Positions 36,860 through 47,110 of a DNA stretch of 64,000 bases are shown piece after piece; the first letter of the stretch is position 1, and each line of letters begins with the position of its first letter. The notes under the pieces were generated by a model. It did no database searches and was not told the DNA's origin. It was given only the letters and a program-made list of their open reading frames with translations. Source of the DNA: Chionis minor (taxonomy: Eukaryota > Chordata > Aves > Charadriiformes > Chionididae); assembly GCA_013398295.1 (NCBI GenBank), contig VZSF01006827.1, forward strand, positions 1-64,000. The letters are read 5' to 3'. A program made the translations under genes and the position numbers.

Positions 36860-37905
36860 CACAGAATCACAGAATGTTAAGGGTTGGAAGGGACCTCTAG
36901 AGATCATCTGGTCCAACCTCCCTGCCAGAGCAGGTCCACCTACAGCAGATTGCACAGGGTGGCATCCAGGTGGGTTTTGAATGTCTCCACGCCTCTCTGG
37001 GAAGCCTGTTCTAGTGCTCTGCCATCCTGAAAGTCAAGAAGTTCCTCCTCACGTTCAGATGGGACCTCTATATTCAAGTTTGTGCCTGTTACCTCTTGTC
37101 CTGTCACTGGGCACCACTGAAAAAAGACTGCCCCCCTCCTCCTGGCACATCCTTTTAAGTATTTGTAGACATTGATGAGAGTCTCCCCTCAGTCTTCTCT
37201 TCTCTAGACTAAAAAGACCCAACTCCCTCAGCCTTTCCTCATAAGAAAGATGCTCCAGCCCCCTAATTGTCTTCGTGGCCCTTCGCTGCACCCTCTCCAG
37301 CAGTTCCCTCTCTTTCTTAAACTGGGAAGCCCAGAACTGGACACTGTACTCAAGTTGTGGTCTCACCAGAGCAGAGCAGAGGGAGAGGATGACCTCCCTC
37401 CACCTGCTGGCCACACTCCTCTTGATGCACCCCAGGATGCCATTGGTCTTCTTGGCCACAAGGGCACATTGCTGTCTCATGGTCATCCTGCTCTCCACCA
37501 AGACTCCCAGGTCCCTCTCCACACAGCTGCTTTCCATCAGGTCACCCCTAACCTGTACTGCTGCACGGGGTTATTCCTCCTGAGGTGCAGGATCCTACAC
37601 TTGCCTTTGTGGAATGTCGTATGGTTTCTCTTTGCCCAATCCTTCAGCCTGTCCAGGTCACGTTGAATGGCAGCTCAGCCTTCTGATGTGTCAGCCACCG
37701 CTCCCAGTTTTCTGTCATCAGCAAACTTGCTGATGGTGCACTCCATCCCTTCATCCAGGTTGTTGGTGAATACACTGAACAGGACTGGACCTGGTGCTGA
37801 TCTCTGATGAATGCCGCTAGTCACAGGCATCCAACTGGACTCTGCTCCACTGATCAGAACGCTCTAAGCTCTACCTGCCAGCCAGTTTTCAATCCACCCC
37901 ACAGA
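36860..37905 (-). mobile_element. CR1 LINE copy B: reverse transcriptase to 3' end, inverted relative to copy A
   Basis: Minus strand, about 1 kb, the longest CR1 3' part in the window. From 5' to 3' it reads WIENWLAGR, PGPVLFSVFTNNLDEGMECTISKFADD (RT catalytic block), [111 protein letters not shown], then the 3' UTR and an ACATTCTGTGATTCTGTGG tail. It has stops at GRA*SVL and SEG*AAI and a one-base deletion near 37545 (GGGGTGACC for GGGGCTGACC), so the remaining open frame (37055-37537, 160 codons) is only a relic. The 5' end is truncated near 37905. Confidence 0.96.
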
Positions 37906-39139
37906 CTCCATATGGCATGCAAAAACATATCAAAAAATATATTGGGACTGGGGGGGAGGCAGTTCCTCTTTATGATTCCTTCTTTGTTGCTTTCCTTCAA
38001 GTCCTCTTAAACCTGAAAATCCAAAGTTGCTCTTTAAAAACTTCTCAAATTACATCTCGATAGAAAATGAATTTCTCAAAGGCTAAACTTCCAAGCTATG
38101 TTTTTGAAAAGACGATTCTTTAGCAATTGTGGCTGTCTTTGTAAGAGGCGTTTATTGTCTTCTACCAGTTAATGGAAAACCTAAGTGGAGTTTGTGGGCA
38201 ACAGGTCTGAAGCAACAGCGATGCTTTCTGACAGCTGAGTACATCTGTGATCCTTTCCAGAGACCACAGTAAGAGCTTGTGAGTGCCTCAGAGCTCCACC
38301 AGCTTTCAGCCTCGATGTCAAATTCAAACAAACTTCTGGCTTAGGTCTGTGTACGATTAAATGATGAAGAGGAACATTCTCCTCTAGGCATTCTGTTTAG
38401 TGTATCAAAGGGCTTTTCATCTAAATATTTTTTGCTTCATTTAGCGTCCATGAAGGGTGCTGACAGACAGCCTCTGCCTCCCTGCAGAATAGCTGCCCAG
38501 CAATGTCTGGAAAAGCTTTCTGCCTATACTACTCATCCACATGTCTCTGCATGACATAGGGGTATGTCTGCAGCTGAAAAGATATTCTGGACGCTTTGCA
38601 AGCATAACATTCAACCTCAGGTAATTATACTGATCTATTATATAGAATATTTCACACAGAGATCTCAAAGCATGTCAAGGATAAGCATCATGTTTCTCTT
38701 ACAGAAGACAGTGAAAGGGAAACACTTTGCTCAGTGCAACACCACTGGCCAGCAGCATCTGGCTTAGGTGTCGCTCCAGTGCAGAAACAGAATTTTAACC
38801 CTTCTTGACTTTTAATCCTTCATCAAATTTACACTGGTCCTAGCAAGAACTTAACTTATTTCTTATTCTCTTTTTACCTTTTATTAAATATTACCTTCAT
38901 CCACATCCATGAACTAAAGTGTGTGACTTATTCTGTATTTCATATCATATAGCTCATAAGACCCCACCAACTCAGAGCTCTCCCCACTCCTCACCTCTCC
39001 TTGCTCACCCATGCCTGGAAAGGTGTAAGTAGGCACACAAACCTTTTCACTCCTCGGCTCCCACGTCCACAATCTGCAGGGCTGGAGTTAAGGAATAAGA
39101 CAGTTCTGACTCTCCTGTAAGGGTGTAAAGGCTGAATTG
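37906..39139. other. No gene recognised
   Basis: Unassigned sequence. Open frames of 67-75 codons without motifs. A G-rich spot lies at about 37950-37960. Confidence 0.45.
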
Positions 39140-39240
39140 AAATCTTTGCCACAACCTCGCTGAGCCTCAGAAAGCAATCTACAAGATGAGCATAATAAAT
39201 AACTGTTAAGAGGATTCTGCAGTGTTTTTAGGTAGTGAGT
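39140..39240 (+). repeat. MIR-like SINE fragment
   Basis: 'CTGAGCCTCAGAAAGCAATCTACAAGATGAGCATAATAAATAACTGTTAAGAGGATT' corresponds to 'CTGTGCCTCAGTTTCCTCATCTGTAAAATGAGGATAATAATA...GTGAGGATT' of MIR in the sense direction. Diverged. Confidence 0.6.
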
Positions 39241-40964
39241 AATGGGAAGTCAGCATTGGGTGTTTATAAGTATGATGAATCTTTAACAATGGCTAGGTTA
39301 AAAATTGTTAGGAGAAAGAGAAAAAAAAAAGAAAAAGGGACTGTTTATCTCTTACAAGCTGCCAACAGTAATAACAGCAACCAGTCTGAAAAGAAATGTT
39401 CAGGAGATGTTGCATTTCAACACAAGCTCCTGAAAGAGAAAGGTACCCTTAGAGTTTAGTCTTGCAGTTCAATTACAGGAGACCTAGCAATTTTCTGGTC
39501 CCAAAAAGACATCCTCTAAATGCAAAAGCAATCATTTTTATTCATTTTATTCTTTTTATCCTCCTTCTCCTGACTCCTGTCACCTATCATTTTCTAAATG
39601 ACATGTACATATAACCAACTGCAGCTATTTAATTGTGTTGATGCTTTGACCTCTGTCCCTGAATGATCAATTAAAGGGCCCGAGGGGACACGGGACAAGA
39701 TTAGAGTGAAGGGCAAGGCCTAAAAAGCCCCTCTGTCCACTCTAAGGCAGAAGGGCAGCTTCTTCATTGTTAGATCTAGTTGTTGCTCCAGCCCTATCAC
39801 CTCTCCTCACCCTCAGCAGTAAGGTCTTCTGCAGAAGTATTGATCATGCCTTAAATCCTTTTTCACCTACAGAACTGAGCTGGTGAGTAAACTGTGATGA
39901 ATTCCCCAATGTTTTAAATCAAACTTATAGGATTTTTCTGCACCCTTCATTTTGATCCTGCCTCTGACTGCTGTGACACTGTGGTCAGGGATATTGCTAG
40001 GGATTTAACACCTTGGCCATACTAGACATCTTCTGTTACAAAAAGTGAGGATTTGATTGGTGTCAATCATTCCCCAGCCTGTCACACAGAATTTTCAGCC
40101 AGCATAATGTTTTAAGGACTTTTTAATGAACTGGCTCTGCTCCTGTTGTCACCTGTCACTTCCAGCTCACTGCCAGCTCACTGCCACTCGGGTCCGCTTC
40201 TTTCATGTGCTTTCTTACCTTCTCCTTCCCTTGTTTCAATCCCAATATAAGCTACAGCTTTCCACATTTTCCAATCCTTCCTGCGACATTTTGTTTCTTA
40301 ACTCTCCAACCCTAAGTTGATAAATGAGTAGGTGACCTCGACATGTTGGAGCAACATGTGCCCTCCCCCAGGCAGTTCCCCTAGGCACAGACTGATCTTC
40401 TCTGAGAACTTTTCCAGCATTTTGGTGGAAGTGTCCCGATTCAGGGGTCTTTTGATTTAGTCTAAAGCTAGCATGGAGAAGGAAGCACATTCAGGTAGCT
40501 TTCCATTTCCTTAGTTGAGTATTAACTATCATCTTGGATGATCAGTGACTGAAGAGGTTATTTCCCAAGATGAAATCTACCAAGCAAATGATCTCAACAA
40601 AATCTAAGCTAACAAATCTATTTCTGAAAAAACTGTACTCCATAAACAGCTGCACACCAAAAGCAACCAAAATACTGCTACAAGACTGTGCTGCATCCAT
40701 CTCAAAGGGGTTATGAGATCAGTATAAATTAGGCCAATTCTCCAGACCTTCCTTCAGTACCTACAGCAAACTACTATATGTATATAGGCATACACGAGGA
40801 AGTTATACTAGCTACAGTAGCTACAGCTTATATATGTATATGAAGAAGAAACCATCCAGGAAGGAAAATTAAATAGAAACTGGAAATATTAAAAGACATC
40901 CAAAACAGAGATGCTCTTAGGAACACTCCAAGTTAAACATCGGCTTTTGTGCCACCAGTTTATC
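39241..40964. other. No gene recognised
   Basis: Contains an A-rich spot at about 39310-39340 and a short duplicated phrase CAGCTCACTGC twice near 40163-40185. No gene or named repeat. Confidence 0.45.
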
Positions 40965-41265
40965 TTCTGATGAGCACTGCTGATTTTTCCCAGCACATGA
41001 CAAGAGGAAATGTCCTCAAATTGTGCCAGGGGAGGTTTAGTGTGGATATTATGAAAAATTTCTTCACAGAAGGGGTTGTCAAGGATTGGAACAGGCTGCC
41101 CAGGGAAGCGGTTGAGTCACCATCCCTGGAGACACTTAAAAGCTGGATAGACGTGGTGCTTAGGGACATGGTTTAGTGGTCGTTTTGGCAGTGTTAGGTT
41201 CATAGTTGGACTCAATGATCTTAAAGAACCCTTCTATGAGTCTATGATTACACGATTCTGTTCTG
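40965..41265 (+). mobile_element. CR1 LINE 3' end with native ORF2 stop
   Basis: Plus strand. The C-terminus of ORF2 is open: TRGNVLKLCQGRFSVDIMKNFFTEGVVKDWNRLPREAVESPSLE..., ending DVVLRDMV with TAG at 41174-41176. These are the standard end residues of a different CR1 subfamily from the 31 and 37 kb pair (LCQGRF and LRDMV in place of HKLEY). Then come 'GTTGGACTCAATGATCTTAAAG' and a CTATGAGTCTATGATTACAC tail. The 5' truncation is near 40965. An upstream ATG gives a 75-codon frame, but it is not a gene. Confidence 0.94.
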
Positions 41266-42099
41266 TGTTTAACTTTGGACTTGACCTTTCTGTCAGGGAC
41301 ATTTGTGGCCATGGCGAAGTGAGGGTGAACTGTGACTCCTACGGTATGCAGGCAGACATGGGCTGTCTTTGGGGCTGTAGGACTAAACAACAGCAAGATT
41401 CAGCTGAGTGGTGGCATTAGTCCTCTTCTTCCTCTACTTCACACTTGACTTTTAAGAATATTAGAAGACAGTCCCATCTAGTGCAAATGAAATCATTGGA
41501 TCTGCAGGAGAGGAGAATCTAGGAAGCCCAGCTATGAATTCCTTTAATGGACAGGAATCAAGAGCAACTCCACCACAGACATCTGGGTAAAACCACAAAA
41601 GAGCGCAAAGAACTAAGCCCACCACCTTCTGTCCTTCCCTGTGTCAAGGCAATGCATGAAATATATTTCAGTATTACTACTGCTGTATCATATGGTTAGC
41701 AGGTGCAGAAGCAGCATCACTGATCATCTCCTGGTGCATTTGTGTCTCAGTGTTTCATTTTCAGCATTACAGGTAAAAATGAAATGTATCAACGTGTGTA
41801 AACTCCCATTAATGGGATGTACTTCTCCAATTTTCACTCAGGCCTTGGAAGTGTAAATATTTTCCTATTCCACATTTAGAGTTTTCTATGATTTGCTCAA
41901 CTGTGTAAATTGCTGGCTTCTCCATGCCAAAAGTTGTGCAAGCTAGTTTTAAAGTCAGCTTTTTATGACAATGTGCTGCTTAGAACAGGGCTTTACTAGA
42001 CAGGACTCCCGGAGCCCAAACTCATCCTTATTCACAGCAATTTTACAGTCACATAACTCCATCCATTCCAGGTAAATCAGCCTCTGTTTCTAAGGCAAG
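41266..42099. other. No gene recognised
   Basis: Unassigned; no repeat or gene that I can support. Confidence 0.45.
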
Positions 42100-42250
42100 A
42101 AAAAACAAGTCCTGCTGACCCCAGGTGTGTGATGGTGGCTAACACGTTTTACTTGTCTGTGCCTCAGTTTCCTCAGCTGTAGAACAGGATTAGGGGGTCA
42201 AGTTCTCCCAGGTGTGACAAGGTGATTTCTATGAGCACTCCTCAGCACTC
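42100..42250 (+). repeat. MIR-like SINE fragment
   Basis: 'TTTTACTTGTCTGTGCCTCAGTTTCCTCAGCTGTAGAACAGGATTAGGGGG' is a near-consensus sense MIR core (CTCTGTGCCTCAGTTTCCTCATCTGTAAAATGGGGATAA). The flanks are diverged. Confidence 0.8.
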
Positions 42251-42361
42251 ACAGAGAAAATATTTTCCAGCACAAAAGAACTTTTAGAGGCATCAAAGTA
42301 TAATGAGCTGGTTTTATGCCACATTGAATCTTTTTTGCTGGTACACAGAGATTGACTGGAC

Positions 42362-42400
42362 AAAAAAAAAAAAAAGAAAGAAAAGAAGAAAACAAAAGAG
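42362..42400. repeat. A-rich simple repeat (A13 then GAAA units)
   Basis: A run of A followed by GAAAGAAAAGAAGAAAAC. No retroposon is visible directly upstream, so I do not call it a retroposon tail. Confidence 0.8.
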
Positions 42401-45000
42401 GAGTTGTTAATCACCTTTTGGCCTCTGGATGTGCAAATACCAGACACTGTCTACTGCCTGCAGGGCAAAAGTCCGCTTTTACTGAAATCAGTGGCCAAGC
42501 TTCCTTTTGCTCCAACTGTGCCTAGAAACCACAGAAAGAAAAATAAAAGGGAGCATTTCTGTATCACAGATGAAAATCAGTAGAGAGGCTGATTGAGCTT
42601 TTTCAGGTCTCAAAAGCCATCTAAACACACTGTTTCCAGAACTAATGTGGTTACTGCACAGATCTTGGGGTGCACAGGACTGTCACATCATGGAGATGCA
42701 CCCACTGAGAAACAGTGCAGGAATGTAAAGGGACTCAATCATCTGATGTGCTGCAGGAGGAAAAAACTTTAGTTTGCCAAATTTTACAAAAACATACTAA
42801 TAGGAGCACATGTGTGCACATATCTGTAGGTACATGCAGCTATGAAGACAGATAAAGAGGTTTGTGTTTTCCCGTTGCTCATAGACTTGGCCATAGCACA
42901 ATGTGTCTGGAGCGTGTGGCCAGGAGGGAGGGTGAAGAACAGATGTGTTTATTCTTCTTAATGCAGCCCCATTAGGTGAGAACAGAACCAAATCCCCCAT
43001 CTCATCTGGCTTAAACCACCTCATTTGCCTTTGAGTATTTGGGAGAGGAGGTACCGTTGCAAAGGAGTCAGCAGCAGAAGAGCATTACCCACCTCTGAAA
43101 AATGAGAGGCACATGCACAGCATGATGCCCTGGCTGGAAGACTGCAAGCAGACAGAGGACTGACGTCAGAAGAGGTGGTAGATAAATAAGGTGCTCCCGC
43201 TGGAATCCATTAATGGCTGATTAGGAGAGCTATTCGGGTTATCAATATCCAGATAAAGCACAGGCTGTAGGGGGAACTGAACCATGAAGGTGGCCTGCTG
43301 CTGCCTTGCCTCCCAAGAGCTGGGAGGACCCAGTTCCAAAGCCTGTCCCTGGAAGCGTTCCTTGCTGTATTCCATCCTGTGTAGGGATGAAGGTCTCAGT
43401 GCATGTGAAGTCCCTGGACCTCTGATGAAGAGGGGAAGGGACCAGTGGGGTTTGGGGAGCACAGCATGCTAGTAATGCAGAAAGAGGACACAGCTTCCCC
43501 AGTATCCCACCGTCAGCTGGGTGACTCTGAAAGAGCACAGCATGAAAGACCACAGCCTGATGTGCTTTCACAAAAGCCAAGAGCTGTGCTAATTAAAATG
43601 ATTCAGGTCTGACTTTCAAAAAAAAAAAAAAATCCTGCTTGGTCCCTTTGTCTGATTAAAAAACACTGACCTGTCTGGAGCAGTTGATTTAAAGACACGG
43701 GAAACAAAAATTGAATCAGGATTCCTTTATTTCAACTAGCTTTATCAGCAGTGCAGCAGCCATCCCCCAGCATACTGCTGCTTACCAGTGCCTCTTAGCA
43801 CCGCTCCTTTCTGCAAGGTTTGGTATATCAGGATTTAGCAGCAAAGCACCAGACACATGGAAAGCTCAGCACAGGCATGGAGGGGGAATTGCGGGGATGG
43901 TCTTCGAGGTCATCTGTGGAGGTTTGCTCAGATGGGGGTCAAGAAGCCTGCTGGCCCTTTCCAGCAGATACTGCTGCCCTACTGCAGGCATGGGGGAGAC
44001 CCTGATGCCCCTGCCACCCCTGCCCCCTGATGGTGGGGATACCCCACCATTAACCAAAAGTGTGGAACTGGTAGGTCTGAGAAGCTGGTGAGCCACCTCT
44101 GCAACAGCCCACTTTGCCCACAGCTTGTGATGGACAACACACAGATGGTCAGCAGTACCGTCCCGGCTCTGAGCTTGCTTGGGGAGAGCCCTCACCTCAC
44201 CAGGGATGATTGAGACACTATTCAGCTGGCTGATCCTCTAAGGCTGTACCACATGTACTCCTGCCTCCTGGCTTTGCTTTAGTTTGGCTCTTTCAGGGCC
44301 CTTGTGCTTGCTGGAAGTGGTTTCTATCAGCTCCTCTTCTTTGCTCTTTGCATCACCTTCTCACCTTTCCATGCCTGGCTGCTTGCATCTCTGCATGGCT
44401 CGCTTCACTCTCCAGCTAAGAAAAGCAGGGATGGCTGTTTCTATCCACCTGACTCTGCCTCTTTTTTCCTCTCTCCAGCTCTCAGCCTCGAGCCTTACAC
44501 CGTGCACAGAGTGGAGCAATCTCAGACTCTGCCACTCCCCAAACTCTGGAGCCTTCCTCCCCTCCATGTGCCCAGTCCCCACAGCGCAAAATGAATCGCC
44601 CACCGATAAGCCCCATAAGCCCTATCCTCCAGCAGCAGCTGCTCAGACACTTCTTGCCTGTATCCCAGACTGGGAGTCCTGACAGCAAGAGCAGCAGCAT
44701 TTTGGAGAGTCAAACGATATACAAAGAGCAGAGATTGTGTGCAACAAAGACTGCGGCACAGGGAAGAAAAGTTCAATACGTCTTTATTTTCAGGATCTAT
44801 TGCTCAGCATTCCCACCAGTCCTTCCTCGTCATTAAAGCATTTTCCACACCCTCTGTGCTCTCTGTTTATGTTCACCTGCTACCCAATTAACTCCCCGTT
44901 TAGCTGTGCACCTGCAGTGGCTTTATCCTCAGACCACTGCACTGGAGCCATTAACCCTCTAGATTGCATTCTGCTCTGAAAAATACCCATCTGAATGGCT
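42401..45000. other. GC-richer stretch without recognised gene
   Basis: 43.2-44.8 kb has higher GC and many overlapping open frames up to 132 codons in several frames and on both strands. No frame stands out and CpG is not enriched enough by eye for a CpG island. An A16 run is at 43618-43633. I see no known repeat. Confidence 0.4.
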
Positions 45001-45240
45001 AAAGCATTCATCTGTGAATAGGAAATATGCTACAGTAGTTCATGGCTGGTAAATATGTGGCGGGGGAAAGAGAGATTATGCTTTATTATCAATTGACTTG
45101 TGTCGCCAATGGGCTTTCTGTCATAATTGACTAACACCACACAGAGTGATATGTACTTCTGCTGATAGCTGCATTACAAGTTAGCACTCCAGCACAGTAC
45201 ATGTTTTCATTCAATCTCTATAGGAGAAACTCATATATGG
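45000..45240. promoter_or_regulatory. Candidate conserved noncoding element
   Basis: Non-repetitive. It contains TTTATTATCAATTGACTTGT, 'TGTCATAATTGAC' and 'GGTAAATATGTGG' (forkhead-like TAAATA). There is no open frame. Resemblance to enhancer-type conserved blocks is a guess from texture. Confidence 0.18.
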
Positions 45241-45929
45241 CAGCTGGCAATGCCCCGAGGGGTAAAATCAGCCCTCTTGGGACCAAGTGGAAGGCACTTG
45301 ACTACAAATGACAGGAGACGAGGGAAGAATTGGGAAAGTCAAGGCGAAATTAGTCAGAGAAGATTCAGTGTGTTGCAGCATCTCCTGCCTGATGCACCAA
45401 ACTTTTTGGAGGCAGCCAAAGAGCTGGAACCACCCTGAAGCTGCAAAGATACTGTTGTCAGGGTTTGGTAGTTAGGGGTTTTTTTCTGAAGGAGGAGGAG
45501 GTAAGGCCAGTAAAACTGTAACAATTTGTTAACCGAAAAAATGCTGCAGAGGGTGACGCATAGGACAGGAGATAAAGGACTGGTGTTGGCAATGCAGCAG
45601 CAGCAGGTCCAGAGAGACAGGGAGAAACTCCAGCCTGGCTGGAGGAGGGCTGGGGGGAGAGGAGGCTGGAGACAACACCGGCTCAGAACAAAACTTGCTG
45701 ATTGCAACCTGCTTGTTAGAGGAGGGAAAATTAACCTTCCTGATCTCTCATAACAGAGAAAAACAATAATCCTGACCACTTTTGCATATCTCCTCTAAAC
45801 GTGAGCTCTTCCTTCAAGGGAGATTCACAATTTTGTTCTGTTGTCCCCCTCCTCAGACTGCAGTACTAGAGACCTTACCACCTCAGCCTGCTGCAATGCC
45901 CTTCCTGCAGTGGTGAGAAAAACAGGAAA

Positions 45930-46110
45930 ATGGGGCTATGCCCTGGTGCTGCCACAAGATTTTTGTACATCGTCTCTGGGCAAGGTGTTGACTTTTGCCT
46001 CAGTTTCCCTCTGCACAAGGTGGAGATCATTCACAAGGCTGCTTACTCTTGAAAATCTGCAGAGCCTTGAGTGGAAACTTCAGCAGAAACGATTATTATT
46101 TAGGACTGGG
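45930..46110 (+). repeat. MIR-like SINE fragment
   Basis: 'GGTGCTGCCACAAGATTTTTG...CTCTGGGCAAGGTGTTGACTTTTGCCTCAGTTTCCCTCTGCACAAGGTGGAGATCATTC' follows the sense MIR order CTGCCACTT, CCTTGGGCAAGT.ACTTAAC, GCCTCAGTTTCCC, CTGTAAAATGGGGAT.ATA. Confidence 0.72.
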
Positions 46111-46534
46111 GAGGCAGCCTAGGCAGAAGGAGAAGAGAGAGTTTAAAATGCTTTATACTGGTCTGTTGGAAAGCAGTAAGTTATCTGTATCAGTCTTGAT
46201 GTTTCTCTTATCCATCATTCTCTGGCCAGAAGTGGGACAAAGCATGGGGACAGCATCTTTATGTACGTCCCCTGCTGTGTGATCTCAACCTTTCGGGCAC
46301 ACAACTCCACTGCTGTGGCTCTGGCCTCCCCGAGGTTGATGCAGATGCCATGGCATCATGCAGGGTTAGTCTTCCCCATCTCACCCCACGTCCTTCCCTC
46401 ACCCACTTTACGCCTGCTGCAAACCCCTCTGGAAAAACTTCTCAGCACCAGACTCTCTCTCCCCCTGCCCACATCCACCCATGAACACACAGGCTCTTAT
46501 CTCTCCCATTGCACGTGTGGTGCCAACACTAGCT

Positions 46535-46558
46535 TAAAAAAAAAAAAATAAAAAAAAG
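46535..46558. repeat. A-rich run
   Basis: A13, T, A8-type run. Followed at about 46612-46650 by a C/T-rich stretch (CCCCCCTTCCCCTTTCCCC). Simple sequence. Confidence 0.8.
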
Positions 46559-46869
46559 CAGGCTAGCTCCGCAGCAGATGGAGGACTGATACATAATCGC
46601 GTCGGTCAAATGATCCCCCCCCTTCCCCTTTCCCCTCCCATTCCTCCCCAATAAATGAGCAACAAAGAGGGGGAGCGGGAGGGGAGAAATGGCCCATTTT
46701 CCAGCTTGTGAGATGATTAGCACTGAAAAAGGATTTGCTGCACCAAAATATGCCTGGAGGTTGTGCGAGCACCAGCTGCCATCTAGTGGAAAGCTGGTCT
46801 GATTTGTCACCAGCAGACACTGCCTCATTTGCCTCCACAGCAGGAGGCGAGGGAAGTGTATTCTCCTAA

Positions 46870-47110
46870 ATGTGTTAACTTAGCAGTGTTATACACTAGA
46901 AACAAATTAATATATAATTCTTCTGTGTCTTAAGGTCATTACTGCCGAGGCATAAATTAATAGAGCTATTCCAGTTAATTCATTTTGGCATTTGCTTCTG
47001 CATGTCTGAGCACATATGTGATTGGGGCCTTCGTCTCGTTTCCACTGGTGGAAATGATGAAGTCCTGAAAGAAGGTTTGCCATATTAATGTCATTTTTAA
47101 CCTAAAAGTC
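46870..47110. promoter_or_regulatory. Candidate conserved noncoding element
   Basis: Non-repetitive block with AAATTAATATATAATTC, 'GCATAAATTAATAGAGC' and 'CAGTTAATTCATTTTGGC' (paired TTAATT homeodomain-type sites). No open frame. Compositional inference only. Confidence 0.18.

Noticed and set aside
37055..37537. 160-codon open frame, the longest in the window, as a host gene
   Set aside because: It is the C-terminal ORF2 relic of a CR1 element, with stops and a frameshift just upstream and no start context of its own.
42362..42400. A-rich run as the poly(A) tail of a processed pseudogene
   Set aside because: No gene-like sequence lies next to it on either strand and no target-site duplication is evident.
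43711..44836. Cluster of overlapping open frames in GC-richer DNA as exons or a CpG island
   Set aside because: Many frames on both strands are open at once because GC content lowers stop frequency. No frame dominates, and CpG does not look enriched.
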